This document shows positions 28,849 to 35,616 of a stretch of DNA of 64,000 nt, in pieces. The DNA is from Propionibacteriaceae bacterium (GTDB lineage Bacteria; Actinomycetota; Actinomycetes; Propionibacteriales; Propionibacteriaceae). The position numbers and the translations under genes were made by a program. Numbering within the stretch: position 1 is the stretch's first letter; every line of letters begins with the position of its first letter. The stretch covers positions 22,990 to 86,989 of the forward strand of contig JAUNUF010000002.1 in the NCBI GenBank assembly GCA_030538315.1, read 5' to 3'. The notes under the pieces are model-generated. The model had not been told where the DNA came from, searched no databases, and saw nothing but the letters and a program-made list of their open reading frames with translations.

Positions 28849-29538
28849 CTATTCAACGTGTGGTGCGCCCGAAACATTCCCTGCGCGCTGCCACGCCGTG
28901 AGGATCGCCGTGCGGGTGGCGTCGTCGATGACCATGTCCATGTGGCTGGAATGGGGGAGTTCGAGCTGCTCGGCACCCAGCAGCTCAGCCACGGGGCGGC
29001 CCCGATCCGGGAACTGCGGGCCCCACACCACCATGACCCGCGTGGCGGGTGGCAGGGGAGGCACGTCGACGCCGTTCTTGCGCTCGTCGCGGGCAGGAGA
29101 GCTCTCGGGACGGCGCGGGTAGCCGTCGGAGACGGGGCCGTAGGTGGCGTCGTGGTCCAGCAGGCCGGGGCGGGGCTCGATGATCTTCCGCTCGGGGTCG
29201 AGGAGAGGTGCGGGCATTGAGGGTTCCAGCAGGATCAGACCCACGACGGCGGGGTGATCCGCCACGGTCATCGAGACGAGGCCGCCCATGGACCAGGCGA
29301 CGATGACCACCGGATGCTGCGCTTCGTTGAGCGCCGCTGTGACCTGTGCCGCTTGGCCGGCGGTGGTGAGGGTGGCGGGGTCTGAACCGGCCTGGAGATC
29401 AGGGGTGAGGATCTCTGCGGCGCCAAGGGCACGCACGTCGTCGTGCCAGAAGTCGAAGATGTTCGGGTAGGTGCAGGCGCCGTGCACCAGCACCCACGTG
29501 GTGGGGTGGTCAGAAGACGCGGTGCTGAACGACAACAT
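28849..29538 (-). CDS. Alpha/beta hydrolase
   Basis: 229 residues. Oxyanion segment WVLVHGACTYPNIFDFW, nucleophile elbow AWSMGGLVSM (Ser of GxSxG), and a C-terminal SSHMDM that supplies the catalytic His. No lid domain large enough to predict a substrate. Start ATG 29538 is chosen because TACCCT (29545-29550) lies 6 bases upstream; the longer frame to 29880 reads through the divergent Nudix gene. The promoter region is shared with that gene. Confidence 0.85.
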   Translation of the reverse strand: MLSFSTASSDHPTTWVLVHGACTYPNIFDFWHDDVRALGAAEILTPDLQAGSDPATLTTAGQAAQVTAALNEAQHPVVIVAWSMGGLVSMTVADHPAVVGLILLEPSMPAPLLDPERKIIEPRPGLLDHDATYGPVSDGYPRRPESSPARDERKNGVDVPPLPPATRVMVVWGPQFPDRGRPVAELLGAEQLELPHSSHMDMVIDDATRTAILTAWQRAGNVSGAPHVE

Positions 29539-29558
29539 GGGGGAAGGGTACCCGGCGC

Positions 29559-29564
29559 TAGGTT
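29559..29564 (+). promoter_or_regulatory. Leaderless-type -10 (TAGGTT) of second Nudix gene
   Basis: TAGGTT ends 7 bases before the GTG at 29572; no ribosome-binding site. Together with TACCCT on the other strand (29545-29550) it forms a compact divergent promoter pair in a gap of only 33 bases between the two start codons. Confidence 0.6.
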
Positions 29565-29571
29565 GGGCGGT

Positions 29572-30120
29572 GTGAGTGATCTCGACCATGTCTTCGGCGA
29601 CGAGTGGCAGCCCGGCCCCGACGGGATGCTGTTTCGGCGCGGTGCGCGCGTGCTGCTCTTCGATGAGGACGACCAGCTTCTGCTGATCCGTGGCCACGAT
29701 TTCGGCAAGGAGGATCGCTCGTGGTGGTTCACCGTCGGAGGCGGAGTGGGAGTTGGCGAGGACGAGGCGACGGCGGCGCTGCGGGAGGCGCGGGAGGAGA
29801 CGGGCTACGTCTTGTCTGCCGGTGACTTGGTGGGGCCAGTGGCAGAGCGCTCCGCCATCTTTGATTTCGCGCTGAAGCACGTGCGCCAGGACGAGGTGTT
29901 CTTCGTTGCCCGGGTGGAGCGGGCTGAGCTTGATCTGAGTGGTCAGACCGCCGTCGAATCCCAGTTCCTGGATGAGTACCGGTGGTGGGATCTTGACGAT
30001 TTGGAGGCCGCCCAGAAGGAGGGTGCCACGCTGTATCCCGCAGAGCTGGTGGCCTTGGCGCGATCAGTGGTGAGCGGCTGGGACGGAAAGCTGCTGAGGC
30101 TCGAGGACCAGCGCGACTGA
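29572..30120 (+). CDS. Nudix hydrolase
   Basis: 182 residues with an intact Nudix box (GGGVGVGEDEATAALREARE then ETGY). The flanking LLFDEDDQLLLIRGHDFGKED and DEYRWWDLDDLEA fit a NUDIX NTP/NDP-sugar pyrophosphatase of broad type. GTG start by the leaderless promoter pattern. It marks the left border of the accessory island; codon use is still high-GC here. Confidence 0.88.
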   Translation: MSDLDHVFGDEWQPGPDGMLFRRGARVLLFDEDDQLLLIRGHDFGKEDRSWWFTVGGGVGVGEDEATAALREAREETGYVLSAGDLVGPVAERSAIFDFALKHVRQDEVFFVARVERAELDLSGQTAVESQFLDEYRWWDLDDLEAAQKEGATLYPAELVALARSVVSGWDGKLLRLEDQRD

Positions 30121-30145
30121 CGATTTGAGCCTCGCAGCGAATGCA

Positions 30146-30451
30146 TCAGATGCGTCGTGCCTGCACGGTGGGAATTCCCAGGCGGCCGCCCCGAACGACG
30201 ATTTCTTGAAGCTGTGTACCGGAGACCGTGTCCAATTCCTCAGAGATGACCCGCGCGAGCCACGGCACCCCACGAGCTTCCATGAGTTTGGCAGTGCGCG
30301 CCTTCGGGAGGCGCACAATGACGGGGTTTGCACAGTTCCCGTAGCTCCAGTTGGAGATTGTTGCCACGTCGAAACTTGCCCCCCGGGGCTCCAGCGGTAT
30401 CCCCCATGCCGCCAGTTCCTCCTGGAGAATGATGCGGGGATCCTTGTTCAT
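30146..30451 (-). CDS. 101-residue putative immunity-like protein, copy 1
   Basis: Unrecognised small soluble protein, no signal peptide. It is a paralogue of the 101-residue protein encoded at 31098-31403: by hand alignment about 40% identical over the full length, sharing DPR near the N-terminus, PRG, DVA, CA.PV.VRLP near 40-49, TQL.EIVV near 79-86 and a C-terminal basic end. Its ATG overlaps the stop of the secreted toxin-like gene by 4 bases, the arrangement typical of effector/immunity pairs. Lower GC and atypical codons compared with the core genes. Confidence 0.6.
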   Translation of the reverse strand: MNKDPRIILQEELAAWGIPLEPRGASFDVATISNWSYGNCANPVIVRLPKARTAKLMEARGVPWLARVISEELDTVSGTQLQEIVVRGGRLGIPTVQARRI

Positions 30452-30906
30452 GGACAGCCTCTGTCGCTTGGGTGGACGGACTCAATTCGCGTGCCCAGAG
30501 TGAACATGCGGAATTTCTGTTTGAGGACGATGCGGCCATGGTCGTTCGCGAGCCAGAACACCCGGTCGCGGCAAAGCTGGCCTCCCCCTGCTGGCCTGGT
30601 CACGTCAGGGTCGTCAATCAGCCAGACGATCACGAAATCTGCAAGGTCGCGCCAGGTCCTGTTCGTTAGCGGCGTTGGCGTCAAGCGTCGGAAATCGTCT
30701 CGGTGGCTCTTGATCATATGCCGATACCCGGTTTTTTCCTTGACGTTCCCACAGCGAAGCACAATGCCGCGAGCATATTGGCGGACAGTCTTGCTGTCGG
30801 ACGTGAACCATCCACATGCTCCCCAGTATGGAGCAATTGGTAGCTTGTTGGGTGCGGCCGTGGCGCGCTGGATGCCTCCCGTGGAGACCAGTGCGATGGC
30901 GAGCAA
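30448..30906 (-). CDS. Secreted small toxin-like protein (BECR-type RNase candidate), probable frameshift at 5' end
   Basis: 152 residues from TTG 30906, or 164 if a one-base frameshift in the A5 tract at 30928-30932 is corrected, which restores MKQRFLPRLLVALLAIALVS as a complete signal peptide from ATG 30943. Mature part: GYRHMIKSHRDDFRRL, WRDLADFVIVWLIDDPDVTR, CRDRVFWLANDHGRIVLKQK and GTRIESVHP. A His-containing helix, a dP-type helix end, then beta strands ending in a TR-xx-VHP segment resemble BECR-fold (barnase/EndoU/colicin/RelE) toxins. No database hit could be checked. Partner is the overlapping 101-residue gene. Confidence 0.45.
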   Translation of the reverse strand: MLAIALVSTGGIQRATAAPNKLPIAPYWGACGWFTSDSKTVRQYARGIVLRCGNVKEKTGYRHMIKSHRDDFRRLTPTPLTNRTWRDLADFVIVWLIDDPDVTRPAGGGQLCRDRVFWLANDHGRIVLKQKFRMFTLGTRIESVHPSDRGCP

Positions 30907-30984
30907 TGCGACGAGAAGTCGAGGTAGAAAAACGCTGTTTCATGGTGTCAGTGTTCTTGACGCGGCGGGTGTTGGGGGTAGTGG

Positions 30985-31018
30985 CCGCGGACGCCCAGGA
31001 CGCGGCGCCGAACCCATG
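30985..31018 (+). pseudogene. Fragment of an RHH (ribbon-helix-helix) gene
   Basis: A plus-strand stretch encodes GRGRPGRGAEPM, identical at protein level to residues 31-42 of the intact RHH protein at 32372-32620, while the DNA differs at nine third-codon positions, all synonymous. That pattern means a real, diverged coding remnant, not chance. No similarity continues upstream, and the fragment ends at the msrA remnant. Confidence 0.6.
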
Positions 31019-31056
31019 TGGTTGGGGCAATATCCGTTCGGATTCTCCAGCAGTTA
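31018..31056 (-). pseudogene. Fragment of an msrA 3' end
   Basis: Read on the minus strand this encodes ENPNGYCPNH, matching KNPAGYCPNH near the C-terminus of the intact MsrA at 32646-33311. 18 bases are identical (31018-31035 and 32679-32696), and about 33 of 39 match with codon differences that change Ala to Asn. It looks like the end of a different msrA allele. It lies in the gap between the two toxin-like modules. Confidence 0.6.
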
Positions 31057-31097
31057 TGAAAGCAGTCATGCTCGTGCTGGGGTAGAGGTGGTGAGGC

Positions 31098-31403
31098 TCA
31101 GGTGCGGATGAGTTTTACGACTGGGCGGCGGAGCCAATCATGGGTCACTACGATTTCCTCCAGTTGGGTCGTAGTGTCGGTGTCGACAGCTTCGGCGATG
31201 AGCACCGCCAAATAATCGATACCTTCACTCTTGGCGAACTTTGACACCCACTCTAGGGGTAAACGAACGGTGACGGGGGCGGCGCAGACTCCCCGGTCCG
31301 TAACGATTTCTGCTACATCGAGATTGTCGCCTCGCGGCCGTAGCTCAAGGTTCCAGTTTTCGAGCAGCGAGACGCGTAGGCCTTCTCGAGGGTCGCTCGA
31401 CAT
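31098..31403 (-). CDS. 101-residue putative immunity-like protein, copy 2
   Basis: Unrecognised small protein of the same length as the product of 30146-30451 and about 40% identical to it by hand alignment; conserved blocks are APV.VRLP, a TQLEEIVV strand and the basic C-terminus. It follows the truncated toxin-like fragment by one base (TGA then ATG). An extra immunity copy beside a toxin remnant is what polymorphic-toxin loci typically show; that interpretation is inference. Confidence 0.6.
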   Translation of the reverse strand: MSSDPREGLRVSLLENWNLELRPRGDNLDVAEIVTDRGVCAAPVTVRLPLEWVSKFAKSEGIDYLAVLIAEAVDTDTTTQLEEIVVTHDWLRRPVVKLIRT

Positions 31404-31404
31404 G

Positions 31405-31590
31405 TCAACACCCCTGAGTAGTTGGATGGACGGAGTTAATGCGATTGCCTACGGTGTACAAGCGGAACTTCTGCTTGAGGACGGTGCGGCCGTGCGCATC
31501 CGCAAGCCAGAAGACACGTTCTCGACATGCTTGTCCGCCGCCCACCGATGGTCGCATGCGTAGCCCATCGGATTCCCAGTGAGTCACCAT
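31405..31590 (-). pseudogene. Truncated C-terminal copy of the secreted toxin-like protein
   Basis: 61-residue frame whose last 45 residues match the last part of the 152-residue toxin-like protein at about 32 of 45 positions (CRERVFWLADAHGRTVLKQK, then YTVGNRINSVHP). The first 16 residues are unrelated and the signal peptide and the His-containing helix are missing. It starts 3 bases after the stop of the GNAT gene, so the front of the gene was probably replaced by insertion of the RHH-toxin-GNAT operon or by deletion. Confidence 0.6.
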
Positions 31591-31593
31591 CGC

Positions 31594-32133
31594 CTACATG
31601 CTCCAAGGGGTCTCCGGGCGTCGGATGCGCCAGTACCGGGTGGGTTTGGGGCGGTCGAGGTTCCGGTTCGTATCAGGTACGAAACCCACTGCGCGGTGGC
31701 ACGCAGCTGCAGCATCGCGACTGTCCTCGAACTCGTTGACAGCCTCGACGGCTGCCGTCTTCGACCACATCTCATCGAGCAGAAGTTGGAGCATCGACTT
31801 CGAGAGGCCCTGGCCGCGTCGCGAAGGGATGACGTTCAGTCCGATGCTGGCGCGCTGCGCCGGGTCGAGCTCGTAGTGCACGTGGCCAATGAACTCTTCT
31901 CCGTCGGAGACGTAGAAGTAGCCGTGCTCTTCAGACGGTCGCCGCAATCTGGACTCAAACGCACCCCACTGAGACTCGGGCCACTCGACACAGCCTGTGT
32001 CGTTGTTGTACAGGGGCGTTGGGAGTTCCCAGCCGGCGTTGTACGACATCATCTCGGGGTCTCGTAGCCAGCGCTGTCGGATGGGGAACTCCTCGCGTGC
32101 TGGCACGTGTAGACGCAGCGATACCGGCGTCAC
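31594..32133 (-). CDS. GNAT family N-acetyltransferase
   Basis: 179 residues. Acetyl-CoA-binding motif A is visible as RASIGLNVIPSRRGQGLSKS (consensus R/QxxGxG/A = RRGQGL), preceded by the strand EFIGHVHYEL and followed by AVEAVNEFEDSRDAAAACHRAVGF (motif B). GTG start overlaps the stop of the 81-residue toxin-like gene by 4 bases. GNAT proteins paired with RHH proteins can be TacT-type toxins acetylating aminoacyl-tRNA; this one also resembles ordinary housekeeping GNATs, so the toxin role is open. Confidence 0.82.
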   Translation of the reverse strand: MTPVSLRLHVPAREEFPIRQRWLRDPEMMSYNAGWELPTPLYNNDTGCVEWPESQWGAFESRLRRPSEEHGYFYVSDGEEFIGHVHYELDPAQRASIGLNVIPSRRGQGLSKSMLQLLLDEMWSKTAAVEAVNEFEDSRDAAAACHRAVGFVPDTNRNLDRPKPTRYWRIRRPETPWSM

Positions 32134-32375
32134 GGCAGAAGCTCGATGTACTGTCGTCGCGCTGGCATGGCGTGGATGAGGAGCCCGTCCCCATCGGGGC
32201 TTCTCAAGACGATAACTTCCAAGAGTCGGGCCCGAGTGTCGAATCCGAGTCGAAGCTCCTTGACGAAGTCACCCGTGGCCTCGTCCAGCGGCTCAATCCA
32301 CAGCGGCCAGTCTGCTGCCTGCGAAGCATCCTCTGCGCTGACGCCATGCTTGCGCGCCGAGGGATGAATCCTCAT
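32130..32375 (-). CDS. 81-residue toxin-like protein of an RHH-linked TA pair
   Basis: Small protein beginning MRIHPSARKHGVSAEDASQA and continuing with ELRLGFDTRARLLEVIVL and IHAMPARRQYIELLP. I recognise this pattern (SARKHG..., ...LLEVV/IVL..., HAMPMR..Y) from actinobacterial proteins annotated as toxins next to RHH antitoxins, distantly BrnT-like. ATGA overlap with the upstream RHH gene and GTGA overlap with the downstream GNAT gene give a tightly coupled three-gene operon. Activity unproven. Confidence 0.7.
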   Translation of the reverse strand: MRIHPSARKHGVSAEDASQAADWPLWIEPLDEATGDFVKELRLGFDTRARLLEVIVLRSPDGDGLLIHAMPARRQYIELLP

Positions 32376-32620
32376 CCCGCGGCGGTGGCGATGGCCAAGG
32401 CGTCGCGGACAGCGTCAGAGCGACTCTGGCCTCGCTTACGCGCCAGGTCGTCCACGGCCGCAAGCTCTTCCTCGGTGAGTCGGACGGCGATGACTTGCAT
32501 GGGCTCAGCTCCTCGCCCGGGTCGGCCCCGGCCTCGTCGCTTCAACTCCGCGACGTCGTATCCGGCCTCCGCCTCGGCCACCAGTTCGGCAATGCGTTCT
32601 TCGCTGACCTCAAGTCCCAT
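32372..32620 (-). CDS. Ribbon-helix-helix protein, antitoxin-like
   Basis: 82 residues. The C-terminal half (about 42-80, MQVIAVRLTEEELAAVDDLA and KRGQSRSDAVRDAL) is a CopG/RHH DNA-binding unit; the N-terminal helix (EERIAELVAEAEAGYDVAEL) and the basic GRGRPGRGAEP linker are typical of antitoxins that cap a partner and autoregulate. First gene of the RHH-toxin-GNAT operon, 25 bases after the msrA stop. TACACT (32627-32632) lies 6 bases before the ATG. Confidence 0.82.
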   Translation of the reverse strand: MGLEVSEERIAELVAEAEAGYDVAELKRRGRGRPGRGAEPMQVIAVRLTEEELAAVDDLARKRGQSRSDAVRDALAIATAAG

Positions 32621-32626
32621 GCAAAT

Positions 32627-32632
32627 AGTGTA
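32627..32632 (-). promoter_or_regulatory. Leaderless-type -10 (TACACT) of the RHH operon
   Basis: On the minus strand TACACT ends 6 bases before the ATG at 32620. It lies in the short msrA-RHH gap, so the operon has its own promoter independent of msrA. Confidence 0.6.
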
Positions 32633-32645
32633 TGACGAAAATCCG

Positions 32646-33311
32646 TTACTCGGAAGGGCCGCACTTCACGCCGGTGGCGTGGTTGGGGCAATATCCCGCC
32701 GGATTCTTGTGCAGGTACTGCTGGTGCTCGAGTTCCGCGTAGTAGAACTGCTGCCCCATGGTGATCTCGGTGGAGATGGGGCCGTAGTTCTCCGCGGTCA
32801 GGCGCTCCTGGAAAGCATCGCGGCTGCGCTCGGCGGCCTCGCGCTGCGCGTCGTCGACGGGGAAGATGGCCGAGCGGTACTGCGTGCCCAGGTCGTTGCC
32901 CTGGCGGTAGACCTGCGTGGGGTCGTGGTTCTCCCAGAAGAGGGTGAGCAGGTCGTCGTAGCTGACCTTCGTGGGGTCGTAGACCACCTTCACTGTCTCG
33001 GTGTGCCCGGTGTGGCCGGTGCACGTTTCCTTGTAGGTGGGGTTGGGGGTGAAGCCGCCCATGTAGCCGACGGCGGTGTTGAGCACGCCGTCCACCTGCC
33101 AGAACATGCGCTCCTCGCCCCAGAAGCAGCCCAGCGCAAAGTAGGCGACCTCGGCGCCCGCGGGCACCTCGTCGATGGGCCGGCCTAGCACTTCGTGCAC
33201 GGGGATGGGGTTCAGGATGGGGGTTTGGCGGCCTTCGAGGGCCTCGTCCTCGGTGACCATCTGCGGCTGGGCCATGCGGGCGTTGAGCCAGGCAAGTACG
33301 TCGATTTCCAT
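32646..33311 (-). CDS. msrA: Peptide methionine sulfoxide reductase A
   Basis: Reduces methionine-S-sulfoxide in proteins. 221 residues. Catalytic Cys in ALGCFWGEERMFW, then AVGYMGGFTPNPTYKETCTG, and C-terminal KNPAGYCPNHATGVKC with the resolving cysteines. An N-terminal extension of about 45 residues is usual in actinobacteria. TAGCCT (33318-33323) ends 6 bases before the ATG, without a ribosome-binding site. Its 3' end is the border of the accessory island and a fragment of a similar end is found again at 31018-31056. Confidence 0.96.
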   Translation of the reverse strand: MEIDVLAWLNARMAQPQMVTEDEALEGRQTPILNPIPVHEVLGRPIDEVPAGAEVAYFALGCFWGEERMFWQVDGVLNTAVGYMGGFTPNPTYKETCTGHTGHTETVKVVYDPTKVSYDDLLTLFWENHDPTQVYRQGNDLGTQYRSAIFPVDDAQREAAERSRDAFQERLTAENYGPISTEITMGQQFYYAELEHQQYLHKNPAGYCPNHATGVKCGPSE

Positions 33312-33389
33312 GGCTTCAGGCTACAAGCGCTCGCCAAGGCTGGGCCACGGTTGCTAGTCCTCCTTGGCCGGGGTTCGTTGCTCAGGAGG

Positions 33390-34076
33390 TCAGTGTGCCG
33401 CGAGATGCAGGCCCCAGTCGATGGGCTCGCCGCCCTGCTCCTGGAGGAGCCTGTTGGCGGTGCTGTACGGCCGGGACCCGTAGAACCCGTTGCGCGCGGA
33501 GAGGGGCGACGGGTGGGCGCTGGCGATCACAGGCGTCTCGCCCAGCATGGGCTTGGCGGATTGGGCGTCGCGGCCCCAGAGGATCGCGACGAGGGGGCCG
33601 CCCCGTCGGGCCAGCGCCTTGACAGCACAGGCGGTGACTTCCTCCCAGCCCTTCCCGCGATGCGAGGCTGGCGCGCTGGGTCGGACGGTCAGCACCCTGT
33701 TGAGGAGGAGGACGCCTTGGTTGAACCAGGCGGTGAGGTCGCCGTGTTGGGCTTGGGGGATGCCCAGATCCGTCTCGAGTTCGCGGTAGATGTTGCGCAG
33801 GCTGCCGGGAAGCGGCCTGACGTCGGGATTGACCGAGAAGGAAAGCCCCATCGCGTGCCCTGGGGTGGGGTAGGGATCCTGGCCGAGGATCAGCACGCGG
33901 ACGTCGGCGAGGGGCAGCGTGAAGGCGCGCAGGATGTGCTCGCCGGCCGGGAGGTACGAGTAGCCGTTGGTGATTTCCTCGCGCAGGAAGCTGCCCATGG
34001 CGGTGATGTTGCCCTCGACGGGCGCGAGGGCCTCCGCCCAGTCGGGCGCCACCAGTTCAGCCAACGTCTTGCGCAT
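33390..34076 (-). CDS. ung: Uracil-DNA glycosylase (family 1)
   Basis: Removes uracil from DNA. 228 residues from ATG 34076. The water-activating motif is [20 protein letters not shown], and the DNA-intercalation motif [18 protein letters not shown] is intact, with [12 protein letters not shown] between. The frame runs upstream to 34220 but that part is low-complexity and unlike the family; CAGAGT (34083-34088) 6 bases before ATG 34076 supports the shorter form. Confidence 0.96.
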   Translation of the reverse strand: MRKTLAELVAPDWAEALAPVEGNITAMGSFLREEITNGYSYLPAGEHILRAFTLPLADVRVLILGQDPYPTPGHAMGLSFSVNPDVRPLPGSLRNIYRELETDLGIPQAQHGDLTAWFNQGVLLLNRVLTVRPSAPASHRGKGWEEVTACAVKALARRGGPLVAILWGRDAQSAKPMLGETPVIASAHPSPLSARNGFYGSRPYSTANRLLQEQGGEPIDWGLHLAAH

Positions 34077-34328
34077 CCCCTCACTCTGGCACAGGCCGCC
34101 GTCGGGGAGAGGCCCCAGATCCAGATTCGGGGTCGCTGACGACGTTGAATCTAGATTCGGTGCTCGACGGTGGGTTGGGTGGTCGGGGGCAGGCGCTGTC
34201 GGCCTGGGTTGTTGGTGCAAGCCCGAACAGCCTCGGCGCGCAGCGGGTGACCCATGGCGGCCCCGAACTCAGGGAAGCCTCAGGGTTGAGCAAGTGAAAA
34301 ACAAGCTTCCCAAAATGGAAAGCTGGCG

Positions 34329-34334
34329 TAAACT
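34329..34334 (+). promoter_or_regulatory. Leaderless-type -10 (TAAACT)
   Basis: TAAACT ends 7 bases before the ATG at 34342 in the 265-base divergent gap between ung and the adhesin-like gene. The gap also holds a near-palindrome at about 34305-34323 (GCTTCC...GGAAAGC) where a -35 or operator could lie, and two ATTCGG-ending short repeats near 34120 and 34155. No other feature was seen in the gap. Confidence 0.6.
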
Positions 34335-34341
34335 TCTTTGC

Positions 34342-35142
34342 ATGAGTAACGCAGATCTGGGTCCGATTCTGGACGACCTGGCCGCCGGGCGGATCGACGC
34401 CCAGGAAGCCAGCAAGCGCATTGAGGCCGCGAAGCGGGCAGCGGCGGGCGAAGACGCCGCCACCGAAACGCCCGAGGCCAGCGACACGACGGCGAAGGGC
34501 GGCCCCAAGGCCGGTGGCCTCTCGCGTGTGTCCGTCACCGCCGTCGGCCGACGGGTGCGCATCGAGGGCGACCCGTCCGTCAGCACGCTGACCATCGACG
34601 GCCCGCATGTGTTGCGCCGCGTGGGCACGGTCATGGAGGTCAACTCCACCGGCGAGATCGGCCCCAACTTCCAGGGCTTCTCGCTGATCCGCCCGCCTCG
34701 CAGCCTCGACGACCTGCGCGACATCGGCCTCGGCAAGGAACTTGTGGTCAAGGTCAACCCCAAGCTCATCGTCGACGCAGAGGTCACCACCGGCGGTCTC
34801 CGCACCGTCGGTGTTCCCCGGCTGGGGCGCATCCGCGTGACCGCTGGCGGCTCCAATCTGGAGGACGTTGAGGAGATCGAGGATCTCCTCAGCCAGGCTG
34901 GCGGGATCTCGGTGGAGGGCCCCATCTCCCTGGGGCGTTCCAGGCTGAAGGTGGAATCCGGCACGCTCACCGTGCACCTCACCAAGGGGGCCAACGTCAC
35001 CATTCGCGGCGAAGCCAAGCTGGGGCGGATCGCCTGGCCGGATGGCACTGACAAGGTGGATGAGTTCATCGTCGGCAACGGTTCTGCTCGCCTGGACGTC
35101 AACGTCGTCATGGGCATGGCCACGATCAAGGCGGATGACTGA
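34342..35142 (+). CDS. Beta-helix/adhesin-like cytoplasmic protein with SHOCT-like N-terminus
   Basis: 266 residues, no signal peptide. N-terminal ADLGPILDDLAAGRIDAQEA is a SHOCT-like helical hairpin. From about residue 60 a series of short strands (VRIEGDPSVSTLTIDG, GRIRVTAGGSNLEDVEEI, VTIRGEAKLGRIAWPDG) suggests a repetitive beta structure like the DUF4097/Toastrack group. The next gene is a DUF2089 protein with the same SHOCT-like motif at its C-terminus, a pairing that suggests one functional unit. Function unknown. Confidence 0.65.
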   Translation: MSNADLGPILDDLAAGRIDAQEASKRIEAAKRAAAGEDAATETPEASDTTAKGGPKAGGLSRVSVTAVGRRVRIEGDPSVSTLTIDGPHVLRRVGTVMEVNSTGEIGPNFQGFSLIRPPRSLDDLRDIGLGKELVVKVNPKLIVDAEVTTGGLRTVGVPRLGRIRVTAGGSNLEDVEEIEDLLSQAGGISVEGPISLGRSRLKVESGTLTVHLTKGANVTIRGEAKLGRIAWPDGTDKVDEFIVGNGSARLDVNVVMGMATIKADD

Positions 35143-35608
35143 CATGGCGAAGCCGCTCTTCCACGCCCCCGCAGATTGCCCCGTGTGCGGCGATCAGCTG
35201 ATCACCATCCGCAAGGGCTGCCTCCACTGCGGCACCGAGATTGCAGGCGAGTTCGCCAGCTGTGATTTCTGCGCCCTGACCGACGCCGAACTGGCGCTGC
35301 TGAAGGTGTTCCTCGTCTCGCGGGGCAACCTGCGGGAGGTGGAGAAGCATCTGCAGGTGTCGTATCCCACCGCGCGCGCCCGGCTGGATGCCGTGCTGGC
35401 CAAGCTCGGTCTCGACCCCGCAGATCCTGGCCAGGCGCCCGCCTCCCACGCTGAGCCCGCCGTCGAATCTGACGACGACGGCATGGCCGAGCAGTCCGAG
35501 TACGGTGACGCCGTGCCCGAAGACAAGGGCAGCGCAGAGGATCAGATCCTCGCCCGTGTTGCCCGCGGCGAGATCAGCCCTGAGGTCGCCGCCCAGTTGC
35601 TGGGCTGA
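35135..35608 (+). CDS. DUF2089 zinc-ribbon protein
   Basis: 157 residues (155-ish if ATG 35144 is used). N-terminal zinc-binding cysteines in CPVC, CLHC and CDFC within the first 50 residues, then a helix-turn-helix-like segment (LVSRGNLREVEKHLQVSYPT) typical of DUF2089, an acidic linker, and a C-terminal DQILARVARGEISPEVAAQL motif resembling SHOCT. It overlaps the previous gene by 8 bases or follows it by 1 base, so they are coupled. Possibly a small transcription factor; unproven. Confidence 0.8.
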   Translation: MTDMAKPLFHAPADCPVCGDQLITIRKGCLHCGTEIAGEFASCDFCALTDAELALLKVFLVSRGNLREVEKHLQVSYPTARARLDAVLAKLGLDPADPGQAPASHAEPAVESDDDGMAEQSEYGDAVPEDKGSAEDQILARVARGEISPEVAAQLLG

Positions 35609-35616
35609 GGAGACAG

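Noticed and set aside
28849-29880. An N-terminally extended alpha/beta hydrolase of 343 residues.
   Set aside because: The extension runs through the divergent Nudix gene and lacks family similarity; a promoter hexamer lies just before ATG 29538.
30125-31111. A plus-strand 328-codon frame across the accessory island.
   Set aside because: The minus-strand genes have paralogues, overlaps and a signal peptide; the plus frame has none. Only its short RHH fragment near 30985 is considered real.
30120-32646. An insertion sequence or prophage as the vehicle of the island.
   Set aside because: No transposase, integrase or terminal inverted repeats were found; only the msrA-3' direct repeat marks the borders.
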